In this document: one piece after another, positions 47,586 to 59,647 of the stretch
Layout: each line of letters begins with the position of its first letter
Position numbering within the stretch: the first letter of the stretch is position 1
Source: Epiperipatus broadwayi
Lineage: Eukaryota; Onychophora; Udeonychophora; Euonychophora; Peripatidae
NCBI GenBank assembly: GCA_028023455.1
Contig: JAQFVV010000208.1
Coordinates: 436,001 to 500,000 of the forward strand
Length of the DNA: 64,000 bases
Direction: 5' to 3'
The notes under the pieces: model-generated
The model's input: only the letters and a program-made list of their open reading frames with translations
Told to the model about the DNA's origin: nothing
Database searches by the model: none
Made by a program: the position numbers and the translations under genes

Positions 47586-47588
47586 AAG

Positions 47589-47710
47589 TGTGTGAAGTGC
47601 TTGAAAGAGAAGCTATAAAAAATGCAAAAATATTAAATGCTTAGCGCTTTCGGGCCGGTTGCCTCATATTCATAGCACTCTTTATAGCTTTTTTTTCAAG
47701 CGCTTCACAT
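47589..47710 (-). mobile_element. Short inverted element with hammerhead-like core (family C)
   Basis: The arms 47,589-47,619 and 47,681-47,710 are inverted repeats (GTGTGAAGTGCTTGAAAGAG against the right arm, few mismatches). Between them the minus strand reads TGCT, then ATGAATATGA, GGC-AACCG-GCC, CGAAA, the palindrome AGCGCT, and A followed by AGCA. TGCT can pair with AGCA as stem I. The core word is three bases too long for a canonical hammerhead. It lies 15 bp from the target duplication of element B2. Confidence 0.5.
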
Positions 47711-48181
47711 GCTTTTAATTTTATTTATTATAATATTAATAACTGAAACACACAGGCTTATTATATACCTGTGTTTATATATGTAATATATAGGGTATAT
47801 GAGCACAGAGTTATGAGATAGTGTGGAAAATGGTGGGTTGTGTGAAAGTCTGTGCTCATATACCCTATATATTACATATATAAACACAGATATATATTAA
47901 GCCTGTGTGTTTTAGTTATTACATAGTAGAGATGTCTACCCATCCCTTCTATATGTATTGAATGGATTATGTCCTGTACATGAGGGGTCAGATTGACCTT
48001 AGGTCAACATAGGTACGACAATAATCTCGGCCTCAGAGTGGCCTTTGAGCCTTCCATCATCAGATTTTCAATTGGATGGATGGTTGAAGAGTTAGATTGT
48101 AGAGTGGATTGAAGCATGTCCATTAAAGTATGAGGATTGGCTATCTTAATATATATCTGAGCACTTATAGCATATATGTAT

Positions 48182-48255
48182 AGAGATGGTAATCTGGACC
48201 AACTGATGATTGCTGGTTTAGCATGAAATACATATATTGGTGATTATTTATCTTT
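48182..48255 (+). ncRNA. Hammerhead ribozyme B2a
   Basis: CTGATGA lies at 48,203-48,209. Outer stem I AGAGAT/ATCTTT (one G-U), inner stem I ACCAA/TTGGT, stem II TGCT/AGCA, GAAA, stem III ATACATAT and triplet ATA are all present. The G-U pair relative to B1c keeps the helix. Confidence 0.8.
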
Positions 48256-48640
48256 TCAACATATATGTGTTCAAGTGTATCAGTGTTATGAAAAAGGGTG
48301 GAGAGTGGTGGGTTGTGTGAAAGTCTGGGCTCATATACCCTATATATTACATATATAAACACAGGTATATAATAAACCTGTGTGTTTCAGTTATTACATA
48401 GTAGAGATGTCTGCCGATCTCTTCTATATGTATTGAATGGATTATGTCCTGTACATGAGGGGTCAGATTGACCTTAGGTCAACATGGGTGTGACAATAAT
48501 CTCAACCTCAGGGTAGCCTTTGAGCATTCCATCATCAGATTTTCAATTGGATGGACGGATAAAGAGTTAGAGTGTGGAATGGATTAAGCCTGTCATTGGC
48601 TATCTTATTATATATCTAAGCACTTATAGCATATATGTGT

Positions 48641-48714
48641 AGAGATGGTAATCTGGACCAACTGATGATTGCTGGTTTAGCATGAAATACGTATATTGGT
48701 GATTATTTATCTTT
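48641..48714 (+). ncRNA. Hammerhead ribozyme B2b
   Basis: CTGATGA lies at 48,662-48,668. It is the same as B2a except that stem III is the perfect palindrome ATACGTAT. It lies 459 bp downstream of B2a, the length of one unit. Confidence 0.8.
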
Positions 48715-49029
48715 TCAACATATTATGTGCTCAAGTGTATCAGTGTTATGAGATAGTGTGGAGAGTAGTGGATCATGTGAAAGTCTGTGCTCATATACCC
48801 TATATATTATTATAATATTAAGAGAGAAGTTTAAAATTCTTAATAATTGATATAAATAAATAAACATGTGTAGGCAATGGTAAACGTTAGAAATCTGCAG
48901 GAAAATGGTGTTGGGGAGAATGTGGTGGGGAAAATGGGGTGAACACTCGTATTTAGCATAAATTATAAATTAACAAAACAAATAAATTAGTAAAGTGATA
49001 ATTGTGAATAAAATAAAATATTTAAAAGC

Positions 49030-50535
49030 CAACAGGTATCATAAAAAATAGATAAAAAAAAGTTGTTGTTTTTTTAGAAATCGTAAATGATTACAAGAAA
49101 AAGAGCTAAAAATGAGGCTCAGAATAATAAAATAGAAAATTTTCCCAGTGAGAAACAATAAAATAAAACCGAAAAGAAGGAAATCATGAACAAACAAAAA
49201 AATGCAGATAACCAGAATGTTTGTAAAACAAGCTGAAGAAAGTTTTAAAAAATGATCGAAGAACTGAAAAACCAACAAAAAGAAACAGCTGAAGAAAATA
49301 ATAAAAAAACAGCCAAGGAATTGAAAAACCAACAAAAAGAAGCAGCCAAAGAATATTCAAAAAAATGACTGAAGAGCTTAAAACCAGAGTAAAGAAATGG
49401 CCAAGAAGCTGAAGAATCAGTATAATGAAACAAACAGAAAATTAGAAGTGTAAACTTAAATGCTTGAAAAATTAAAAGATCAAATCAGACTAGGTTATAA
49501 TAAAATGAAAGAAGAAATTATGAGAGAAATAAACAAAAATAAAATGCAAGTCGAAAATCATAATAGAAATAAATAAAGTAGAACATGAGGAAAATATAGG
49601 GCTAGTGCAAGAAGCGGTAGAGGAAACTAAAATAGAAAATAAAAAAATAATTCAAGACATTAAACTTAAAATTAATAATTTGACAGAGAAAATAGATAAA
49701 GTAAATATTAGCAACGCTAGCAGTAGGTAAACTGAGACATTAGGTGAAAGAAAGACACCTATCAAAGTAAATAATTCTGACCATGTAAATGTAAAAGCAC
49801 ATCTCTTTAACAACTCTGTAATCGTAAATCAATTCTTAAGAATTTGATTATTTTCTGGTCATGTAGGTGAAGCGCCACAAAAATATTGAAATAGCCTGAG
49901 AGGTATTTCACTTTAAATCAGCTAGGAAAAGAGGCCATGATCATGATTGCATGCAGCCATTTACAAGGAAGGTCTCAAGCTTCTTGGGATTCTTTTAAAA
50001 AAAAACTGTCACTTTTGTTGAATATGAAAAAGCCTTACTAATTAGCTATTGAAGTGAGGATTTCCAAGAAAATACTCATCATCAGGTATTGCAAGATAAA
50101 TTGCAACCCAGTGAACTATTCACATCTTTCTTCAGAAGGCAAGTGGAAAAATTACGTTCCTTAATGGGGAACCCACCATCCAAACAACAGATTATTTGCT
50201 TAGTGTGTCACAATTTTCTTCATAACGTCAATCAAATACTCATATGTACAGTGAGAAAAACAGTCAAGCAAATGGCCAAGTTGCTGAGCACTTTTGATGG
50301 TACCAGACCGGTCTATGATGCAAGAGAGAGTGGATTTAAACTCCAATCTAGAAAGTCAGCTATAAATGCAATAAGTTCAGCTATAGAATCAATTCAGGGA
50401 ATAGAGCCTGAAGATGATGATTCTCCAATAGCCCTGAAAGAACAAAAATCTTTTGGAGAACTGAAAGTGATTCCAATATCAGTCATGCAAAGCAAAAAGA
50501 AAGGCCAAAGGGTGATTCACAATCCTCTGCCATGA
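49030..50535 (+). pseudogene. gag: gag remnant of the second LTR element
   Basis: The 5' part (49,200-49,450) encodes tandem KNQQKE-AAEEL-type coiled-coil repeats, interrupted by stops. The capsid-like part follows at about 49,920-50,535: MIMIACSHLQGRSQASWDSF (LQGxAxxxW signature of gag), then QPSELFTSFFRRQVEKLRSL and LVCHNFLHNVNQILICTV. Stops and a frameshift lie between the parts. The last open piece is 50,089-50,535 (148 residues). A coiled coil before a capsid is the same plan as the gag at 24-25 kb. No zinc knuckle or pol follows. Confidence 0.65.
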
Positions 50536-50539
50536 GTGG

Positions 50540-50910
50540 GTACTCAATCAAAAGAAATAATAAAGAACAGCCAGATAAAAATTAAATATGTAATCTAATG
50601 GATATGCCAGTTTGATTCAATCAATAATGACAAGGGATTTCGAATAAAGAAAAATGATTACCAAAGTTTTAGTTTTAATAAAAATATAATAATAATAAAA
50701 ATGATTAAAATAAATATTTAAATAAGAGAACTTAGTCAAGAAAATGTAAAAAAATAAAAACCAATACCTTTATTGTTGTAAGAAACCCAATTCGTAAGTT
50801 TGTGCTGTGAACACAGTGGAGCATGAGCAAAATAAACAAGTAAAAATAAAATGTTTTGAATAAAAAAAAGTGAAATAGATTCAAAAAAATAATGCTTTCA
50901 AAATAAATAT
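50540..50910. other. Post-gag interior, no pol seen
   Basis: I find no protease, RT or integrase motif. The sequence is AT-rich up to the microsatellite. Confidence 0.5.
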
Positions 50911-50912
50911 TA

Positions 50913-51627
<715 letters not shown>

Positions 51628-52315
51628 TGTAATGTAACAATGTGAATGTGTATATATATATATACAAATTATATGATATTATTAAATAAGGAAAAATAAA
51701 ATTATATCTCAATATTTTATTGTTCGGAAAAAGATTAAAATAAAAAGACAAAAAAAAAGTAAAAAATCTTTGGGATTAAATTAAAATACTAAAAATAACT
51801 TACCTTTTCTTTTCTTTTGTGCATTAAAATTTGATATATAATTTTTAAAAAAAATTTGTACAGAATGTAATCAGTTTATGGATATAAATTTCAGACTGAT
51901 TAAGTAACAATAGTCACTAATTTTCTATGTGATTAAAAATATAATGTAATTTAAAATGTAACTAATTTTAAAAAAAATAAAGATCAAATGAGTTGATAGC
52001 ATGGGTTAGAATTGAAGCAATGCGTGGAATCAAAGAGTATAACTGTACAATCACCTATTGTCCAAAAGACAAAAACAGCAGCAGCAGAACAAGCAAAAAG
52101 GAGCAAAATGAGGAAACCAGTTCGTTTGTCCAGGATAGTTTACCAAAGAGTCTATAAGCCAGCTAAAAATGAATGAGTCCAGCAAGATGAAGAAATCTTC
52201 ATATGATTGGGCTGAGAGAAAAATGTGTTAATAAACCAAAGCTGAGTGTTTGTTCATTTACCACTATCCATCTCCTGAACACCCATAGCTGGATGCAGTA
52301 ATATCATCTCTGACT
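51628..52315 (+). repeat. 3' LTR of the second LTR element
   Basis: It starts TGTAATGTAACAATG after the purine tract. It is uninterrupted at the site where the 5' LTR carries the PLE pair. Divergence from the 5' LTR is clear by eye. Its right end is ambiguous: about 52,315, or near 52,955 if repeat R belongs to the LTR. Confidence 0.7.
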
Positions 52316-52785
52316 CATCTTTGCCGATGTTTTTACCTGCCATGAACAAAGCTACTACCAATAGAAGCCCAGAATCAGAAGACAGGGATGATCACCCAGA
52401 TAGTATATTAGAAAAAAACCTAGGTAAATATGTCTAGACATCATTAATAGAACTTCTAATTTTTTATTTCAAGTGTGAACTTTTAAATTTACTTTTTTTA
52501 GATAGAACTTTTAAATGTCATTTCTAGTGCTAACTTTTATATATTTAAATAAGCACATGATTGTTAAAAATAATATAAGTTTAATGTGTTCATATTTATG
52601 TTTTAAATGGTTAAATATTCCTTATATGTTTTTTAATCTTTTAATAAATATGTGTAAATTACTGGTGTGGTTTAAGTTTCTCTCTCTCAATTTACGGATG
52701 GGCAAATAAATAATCTTATTTAGATCATCAGAGTTATGCCAGTCTTATATTTTAATAGCTAGCCAAGGTTCAAGTACTTGAAGTA

Positions 52786-52955
52786 TGTTCATGTCAACTC
52801 ATGAGATCCAGTCTAATGCTGGATGATGCTTGCAAGGTTTAAATCTATTACAAATAGCCCCATGAGATTGTCACACTTCTTGTAGTTATGGAGGCTATAC
52901 TGTGGTCTGGAAAGTAACCATGGTTTGCATATATTTTATTAAATTCCGATCTAAC
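52786..52955 (+). repeat. Repeat R, copy 2
   Basis: Direct copy of 46,999-47,165 with scattered differences. It is separated from the 3' LTR by about 470 bp of unrelated AT-rich sequence. Confidence 0.6.
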
Positions 52956-52959
52956 ATCA

Positions 52960-53675
52960 CAAAGTTCCACAATGACCAATTTAATATTAGATGATGATTC
53001 TGCCAATTTTTTCATTTGAAAATGATATGCATTTGGAAATAGTTAAATGAAAATTTGATCATCAAATAGTAACCTGGGAAATAAGAGTCATAATTTAGTT
53101 TTGTCTGCTATGATTATAAATAGTTATATAAAAAATCATCCATGCATACACATTCATCACTCCTTCAAAAAAACTCAACTGATGGCTAAGCTTTCACGTA
53201 ACTGAGAAAAAACATGGTATTTCTTGATCTTAACTTTAGAGATAAAAAGCCAGTAAACTAATCATGTTCTTTTAGTTGTGTGTTGGTAACCTAGCCATCA
53301 ACTTTCATTTATTATATAAATAATCATATAGTAAAATCAGTTCCAACATGAGTTTGTATGAAGTGGACATTATGAATTGGCTACTTTGGTTTCTTTTAGA
53401 TTTCAGAGAGTCTCCTTTCAGTTCACAACAAAACCCTTTGTGCAACCAAATGTCAGATATATATTCAAAAAAATAATTTTCTCATCATCTAAAAAACACA
53501 AAATTATTTCATTTACATTAAGATTATATCAAAATCAAAAGTAGAGATTGTTAACAAAGTAATTGTTCCATACAACATTAATGTTATTGTGTTTTAAGGA
53601 GATTCAGCATTCTTTTAATATATGGATTTTCAAAAGATTCCAGGATTTACATTTATTCTTTTATAGAATTCACTT
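52960..53675. other. AT-rich stretch without recognisable features
   Basis: No repeat ends or open frames were recognised. Confidence 0.5.
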
Positions 53676-53680
53676 TAAAT

Positions 53681-54650
53681 ATGATAGCATTAACATCCAA
53701 TAGCTGCCAAACCGCCCTGTTTCCAAGGATATCAAAAGCAAATCTTTCCAGATTGGAACAAATTAGTGATGCTTTTTATTGATATATGTTTGACAATGAT
53801 TCGAAAATTGCTGATACTTAAAAATCATTGGAAGCATATATTGAATATCTTAGTTCCAAATATTAATAATATCTCCCCAATTCCAAAGGTATATGAAAGT
53901 ATTAACATCCAATAGCTGCCAAAGGGTCCTGTTTCCAAGGATATCAAAAGCAAATCTTTCCAGATTGGAACAAATTAATGATGCTTTTTATGGGTAATGT
54001 TTCTTTATCAGTGATTTGAAAATTGCTGATAATTAAAAATCGTTGGATAGATATTTTGGATATCTTGCTTCCAAATATTAATATTCTCCCCAATTCCAAA
54101 TGTCTATTATAGCATTAACATCCAATAAATATCAAAGTGCCCTCTTCCCAAAGATATCAAAAGCAAATATTTCCAGATTGGAACAAATTAGTGATGGTTT
54201 TTATGGGTAATGTTGTTTATCAATGATTCGAAAATTGTTGATAATTAAAAATTGTTAGATATATATATTGGACATCTTATTTGCAAATAATGTCTATGAT
54301 AGCATTAATGGACCTGTTCCCAAGAATATCAAAATCAAATCTTTCCAGACTGGAACAAATTAGCAATGCTTTTTATGGATGATATTTGTTTATTAATGAT
54401 TCCAATTTACTGATAATTAAAAATCATTGTATGCATATCTTGGATATCTTACTTCCAAATATTAATAATATCTTCCCAATTCCTAATGTCTATGATATCA
54501 TTAACATCCAATACTGCCAAAGGGCCCTGTTTCCAAGGATATCTAAAATAAATCTTTCCAGATTGGAACAAATTAGTGATGCTTTTTATGAGTAATGTTT
54601 GTTTATCAATAATTCAAAAATTACTGATAATTAAAAATCGTTGGATAATA
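53681..54650 (+). repeat. Five-copy tandem repeat, about 190-212 bp per unit
   Basis: Units begin near 53,687, 53,899, 54,111, 54,301 and 54,497 with variants of 'agcattaacatccaata'. Each includes 'aaatctttccagattggaacaaatta-tgatgctttttat'. In one frame the unit encodes RALFPRISKINLSRLEQISD and FYE before a stop. The fourth unit has an internal deletion. The array ends directly at the LINE RT relic, so the unit may derive from the LINE's 5' region. Confidence 0.75.
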
Positions 54651-55870
54651 TTATTAAAAAAGTATAAACACTTAGAAAAAATAAAACTTTACAAAGTCTA
54701 ATTGAGACCTGATTGTAAAAGCATATGTAAAACAGCTAACATGGTTATTGCTAATGAGATTGCCAATCATATATAGAAAACTCCTAAATTCAAGATTGGT
54801 AAAGAAAAAGCATTACTAAAGCAATTGCAAGATTCTTTAGATAATGATAAATTTAGAACTTACTCTTGATTGTAAAAACCAGGAAAGACCCAGGACCAAA
54901 TAGCATATTTCCAGACTTTCTAAAAATATATATAACTTAATGCTAAAGCATGGTTGAAAAAATTCTAAAATATTATTTATACAGACACTATTTCAAAATT
55001 TTAGTATAAACCCATAATTATACCAGTTTTTAAACCAAATAAACCTAATAATGATTCAAAACAAATTATCACTCAATTTCATCATTTTTGTGCTTCCTAG
55101 AGGCTATTATAAAAAATCATATTAACTATAATTTTATCAATAGCTGAAACATTCTCTATAGAGAAGTTTGAATTTATAAGAAAAAGCTGAACAAGTTTTA
55201 TCTTTAGCAACTGGTATTACCTTTATTAATTTTATCTCATCTTATGATTTTGTTTGAAAAAATAATTATCTTCTCAAAGTTTCTAACATCTTTAAATACA
55301 AGGAAACTATCAATTTACTTGATAAAATGCTCTGCAATAAAAAATTTTGAATGAGACACAAATTTTGACAGAACAGTCTTCCTCTGAGTTTTGTTTTCTC
55401 ACCTATTTTATTTAAAATATTCTTAAGTAATTTATCAGAAACAGATTGTGTAAAATTTATCTATAGTGATATTGCCTTGACTTCTCGAAATAGATATTTT
55501 TTCTGAAATAAGAAAATATTCTTATAATAATATACAAAGATTGAAAATCTTTCTCAATGTCTGCAGCTTTATCTCTAATCTATGCTCATCTAAACATTCA
55601 GGAATCATTCCAACTTGAATATAACATTTTGCAATAATGGACTGAAACACAATCCTTCTCCATACTATTTAGGAGTAATCTTGGATCATAGTTTTTTTTT
55701 TCAGTTATTTAAGATTAAACTTTAATTAATTTCTAGAAATAATTTCCTTGGAAAACTGCTACTACTTGTGGTTATGATACAAATATTTTTAAATAACTTC
55801 CTTAACACTAATATATTCTACTAGTAAATACTGTGTCCTTGTTTGAAAAAAGTGTCCACATTAAACATCT
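54650..55870 (+). pseudogene. LINE reverse transcriptase relic (Jockey/CR1-like)
   Basis: Across many stops and frameshifts the RT motifs appear in order. They are KTRKDPGPNSIFPDFL (PGPDxI), a degenerate nKP-Y-PI region, EQVLSLATGITFINFISSYD (the FxDxxxAYD block, first catalytic Asp decayed), FVFSPILFKIFLSNLSE (the QGSxLSPxLFxxFxxDL block), FIYSDIAL (YADD equivalent) and HNPSPYYLGVILDHS (the YLGVxLD motif). The last is typical of Jockey/CR1-group LINEs. It is a different family from the LINE at 1-3.6 and 25.8-27.5 kb. Confidence 0.72.
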
Positions 55871-55879
55871 ATATACTAG

Positions 55880-56785
55880 ATTAAACAGGTACCAATCTAC
55901 TCGACCATATATATTGTATTTTCTCTTTGTTTCTTTAAAATACTGCTTTGATGTTATGAGAAAATACTGGAATAACTAATCGATCAATTGAAGATTCTTT
56001 GGATTTGGAAATGGAATTTATTGTAATACTATTTAATTTATAAATTCAAGATGGAATCTAAAGCTTTTATTAATTTTCATTGATATGACTTTTTTTTTAA
56101 ATTTAGTATTATTTGTCCTTTCAATTTCTTTTTCAGTTGTGAGAAAATGGGAAAGGGTGGGAAGAGGGAGAGAGAGGATGAAAATATGGACAATTAGAAA
56201 TTTTCAAAATTTCTTTGGATTTCTCATCATTGTAATATAATTTAATATTGACTTGTAAAATTAAGTGATGGATTATTTCAAATAATTTAGTATTTACAAG
56301 TGACAAATTTGGTTGGAAATTTTTATTATTTATCTTTAAAAATTTTAAACTTTTTTTTTTATTTGATTTTTAAAAAGTCAGGAGATGGAGGGAAAGATGG
56401 TGAATTGTAAAGCGTTGTCAATTTTAATGCAAACAATATTTGTCAGTTATATTCAATACAATGTACATATCATGCTAACAATCCAAATAATAATTAACTG
56501 ATTGGCTTTGAAATAGCAACAAAAAATTAACAAAAAAGGTTGAAATAAAACATTTCTTGTTTATTTGGATTCCCACCACCCACCTAATAGTTGTTTCCTT
56601 TTTGACTGCACAAAAATTCAAAAATAAAAGACATTGTTGCTTTTGGCTTGAATTGAGTAATTTATTGGCAGCGTGCGTGCGTGCGTGAACTATGCAAAAT
56701 CACTCTGAACTATCCCCCCTACATTTTTTTTCTCTATCACAGATACCTAAGCCTCTAAATAAAAAATGTAAGAAGCTTTATTTTT
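55880..56785. other. AT-rich stretch, short GCGT run
   Basis: A (GCGT)n run at about 56,670-56,688 and purine runs near 56,150 were the only things noted. Confidence 0.5.
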
Positions 56786-56789
56786 ATTT

Positions 56790-57009
56790 AATTAAAAAGT
56801 AAAACAATATAAATGAACGCCTCCAAGTCTAATATTTTCAGTTGCTTTTCAAATAAAAACATTTTAACAATAAGATCAAAGAAGACACCAAAATTTATTA
56901 ATTAAAAAGTAAAACAATATAAATGAACACCTCCAAGTCTAATATTTCCAGTTGCTTTTCAAATAAAAACATTTTAACAATAAGATCAAAGAAGACACCA
57001 AAATTTATT
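56790..57009. repeat. Recent tandem duplication, 110-bp unit, two copies
   Basis: Positions 56,791 onward and 56,901 onward are nearly identical over 110 bp (differences at the 'aacgcc/aacacc' and 'attttca/atttcca' positions). The high identity implies a recent event. Confidence 0.9.
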
Positions 57010-57014
57010 TTTCA

Positions 57015-57715
57015 ATTAATTTTTAACAAGTTAAAGGGAAAAAGAATTTATTATAATGCACAGCGACAGATAAATGTTTCCTTTTTATCTTTTAGCTTTT
57101 TTGTTGTATTTTTTTAATTCTTTAAGAATTTAGATTTTAGGTATGTAACCTACATTGAATCTTATAATTATCCCAGAATTATCTTTGTAATGTAAATATA
57201 ATGTTTTAAAGAAATAATTAAAGACAAAATGAAATATAGATAGCCAAGTAAATCGATACCATTTAAACGTTACCTTGAGAAATATGTGCAGTGACTTTCT
57301 GCTGTTTCATATACTCTCTGTCGGCTTTCAGAAGAGACATTGTGTATAAAAAAACTCTAAGTATATTGAATTGCTACTAACTTAAGATATTCAACCAAAA
57401 ATCTATAGACAAAAAATTATGGCATAAAAAATAGACGTTTTATGAGATTTCCAATAATTTTTTCTCCTCAGATTTGACAGTAAAAACAACTGTATTTAAC
57501 CTTCCTAGAGATTACTAAAATCTCAACAACAGACTCAGATCAGTTCATGATCATTATGTTTTTCTATTTCATAAATAAAATTTAATAGCCAGTAACTTGT
57601 ATAAAAGTGGACAAACAGAAACCATGAAAACCATAATAACTTTGAATTTATAATTGCAGTAGATAATTGAAGATTTTTCATAGACCTTAGCAAATCCATT
57701 CCCTGGTTGGAATCT
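57015..57715. other. AT-rich stretch without recognisable features
   Basis: No gene or repeat was recognised. Confidence 0.5.
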
Positions 57716-57890
57716 TTACAGGCTTTTTCATTTTACATCACATGATCACATTTCCTATACTAGCACATTAATTGTTGATAAACAGAGCAAAACTCTCCAT
57801 ACAGTATTGCCACCTGTGCTAAACAGAGTAATCAATGGATGCCAGAAGGCTTGTGCATAAAATCCCTATCTAATGCCTACTCATCCAATA

Positions 57891-57932
57891 TCCCCAGACT
57901 AGTTTCTGGCTTGTGGCCTTCGTCAGTGAGGA
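57891..57932 (-). ncRNA. Hammerhead ribozyme, family A, minus copy
   Basis: On the minus strand TCCTCA (stem I, six pairs with TGGGGA, one G-U) precedes CTGACGA (57,926-57,920). Stem II GGC/GCC with a CACAA loop follows, then GAAA, the palindrome ACTAGT as stem III, and the canonical triplet GTC. An A-A mismatch sits where the closing G-C of stem II is expected, which may lower activity. Confidence 0.7.
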
Positions 57933-58427
57933 GCTTTGGATCTGAGAGCACTGCATCTAGATCTTAGGATCTAATGCAACCCTCTAGCAACCACCTTTTA
58001 TCTTTACTTAACTACAAAACTATGAGAATGAAATTGAAAACACAAAAAATATTTTCAATCTAAGCTCAATAGCTTATATAGTCATATGGGTCTGAATTCA
58101 GTTCAGCACCCATACATTTTGGTGTCTTTGGCTCTTTTACAACCATAGCCACCACTATCCTATTAGGCAGGATTGATATTAAACCATTAAGCATCACATG
58201 ATCACATTTCCTATACTAGCACATTAATTGTTGATAAACAGAGCAAAACTCTCCATACAGTATTGCCACCTGTGCTAAACTATATAAGCTATTGAGCTTA
58301 GATTGAAAATATTTTTTTGGGTTTTCAATTTCATTCTCAGTTTTGTAGTTAAGTAAAGATAAACGGTGGTTGCTAGAGGGTTGCATTAGATCCTAAGATC
58401 TAGATGCAGTGCTCTCAGATCCAAAGC

Positions 58428-58468
58428 TCCTCACTGATGAAGGCCACAAGCCAGAAACTAGTCTGGGA
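58428..58468 (+). ncRNA. Hammerhead ribozyme, family A, plus copy
   Basis: It has the canonical CTGATGA at 58,434-58,440, stem II GGC/GCC, GAAA, stem III ACTAGT and cleavage triplet GTC (58,461-58,463). Stem I is shorter than in the minus copy because TGGGGA has become TGGGAA. Confidence 0.7.
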
Positions 58469-58599
58469 ATATTGGATGAGTAGGCATTAGATAGGGATTT
58501 TATGCACAAGCCTTCTGGCATCCATTGATTACTCTGTTTAGCACAGGTGGCAATACTGTATGGAGAGTTTTGCTCTGTTTATAGCTTTTTCATTTTATT

Positions 58600-59110
58600 T
58601 ACTTAATTTGCAAGTAGATATTTTATTAGACAAAGCAATTACTAACTCTGCTAGTATGATCATAAACTTAACAGTCGTTAACAATGTGTTTTGTTTTTGT
58701 ATGTTCATATCTCTCTCAATAAATGGCCATTAAATTCTATTTAAGAAGTAAATGAAGTGAATAACCATGATGGTCTGAATCTATTAATGTGAGTTCAGTG
58801 ATTTCTAATAAGATCAAATCCAGCTGACTTTACATTAGTAAAATCTCATAAAAAATTATTTTACTGTCATAATTCTAAAATTATAGATTCTTAATTGAAA
58901 AATCTAAATAAAGGATCTTGACTTGAAAGAAATCTTAGGTAGAAAAGGTATATATTGAGTTATTAGCAAATCCGAACTACTTAACAGCTTTTTATACATT
59001 TTCTATGAGGCAATTTTTCTTCTGACATCTGATAGCGAAATAACACATTGCAAAAAGAAGACTTGATTATCCCAATAATATTTCTCAAGATAATATTTAG
59101 AAATAGCGGG
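58600..59110. other. AT-rich stretch without recognisable features
   Basis: No repeat ends or genes were recognised. Confidence 0.5.
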
Positions 59111-59122
59111 AATTTTAGCATG

Positions 59123-59332
59123 AAAACAGGCAAAACTCTCCATACAGTAGTGCCACTCAGTGCAAGCCAGAGTAATGAATGGACGCCAGAAGGCTTGTGC
59201 ATAAAATCCCTATCTAATGCTTACTCATCCAATATCCCCAGAACTAGAGAGGGATTTTATGCACAAGCCTTCTGGCATCCATTGATTACTCTGGCTTGCA
59301 CTGAATGGCATATGGAGAGTTTTGCCTGTTTT
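59123..59332. mobile_element. Short palindromic derivative of HHR family A
   Basis: Two arms, 59,123 to about 59,240 and about 59,245-59,332, are inverted copies of the family A end (CAGGCAAAACTCTCCAT, 'gccagaaggcttgtgcataaaatccct'). The hammerhead core is deleted at the centre, leaving CCCCAGAACTAGAGA. It shows how these inverted insertions lose their middle. Confidence 0.75.
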
Positions 59333-59647
59333 AATAAGTTATGAGCAAGCATAAGAAATGCTGATCATGTGATGTGCTTTTCATAATAATTATATTTTAC
59401 AGCTAAGAAAATTGTACACGAGTTCAAGCAGTACCACTCAGCTTTTAAGAGGTTAATAGTAGATATTTTTATACCCAACTTTAGGTAAATGAGAAAAATA
59501 AGATTATGATTCAAGGTTACCCTTAAATTACATGAGGTACAATTGTATTCCAGTCGATTATTGCTAAAGGTTATATTCAAATTTCAAGATATTTCTCAAT
59601 TGTTTAGACAAAAAAATGAGCATACTACTGTATTTATAGGATTAAAA

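Larger units (their letters stand above)
47740..48806. mobile_element. Hammerhead element B2: inverted/tandem retrozyme-like insertion
   Basis: TTATTATAATATTAA at 47,725-47,739 and 48,807-48,821 is a 15-bp target duplication around 1067 bp. The left end starts with the same TAACTGAAACACA terminus as B1, minus-oriented to about 47,808. It then switches to plus orientation and runs through about two units with a 459-bp period. The right end stops at a different point of the unit than in B1. One fixed end, one variable end and an inverted junction fit target-primed reverse transcription with twin priming. It has no coding capacity. Confidence 0.85.
57736..58583. mobile_element. Hammerhead family A composite with 14-bp TSD
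   Basis: GCTTTTTCATTTTA at 57,722-57,735 and 58,584-58,597 flanks an 848-bp insertion. Minus-oriented sequence runs 57,736-58,280: one 456-bp unit plus the first roughly 90 bp of a second, recognisable by the repeated CATCACATGATCACATTTCC start at 58,192. An inverted junction at 58,280/58,281 leads into a plus-oriented partial unit to 58,583. Each orientation has a hammerhead core with a GTC cleavage triplet. There is no coding capacity. The build is the same as in B1, B2 and the PLE pair. Confidence 0.85.
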
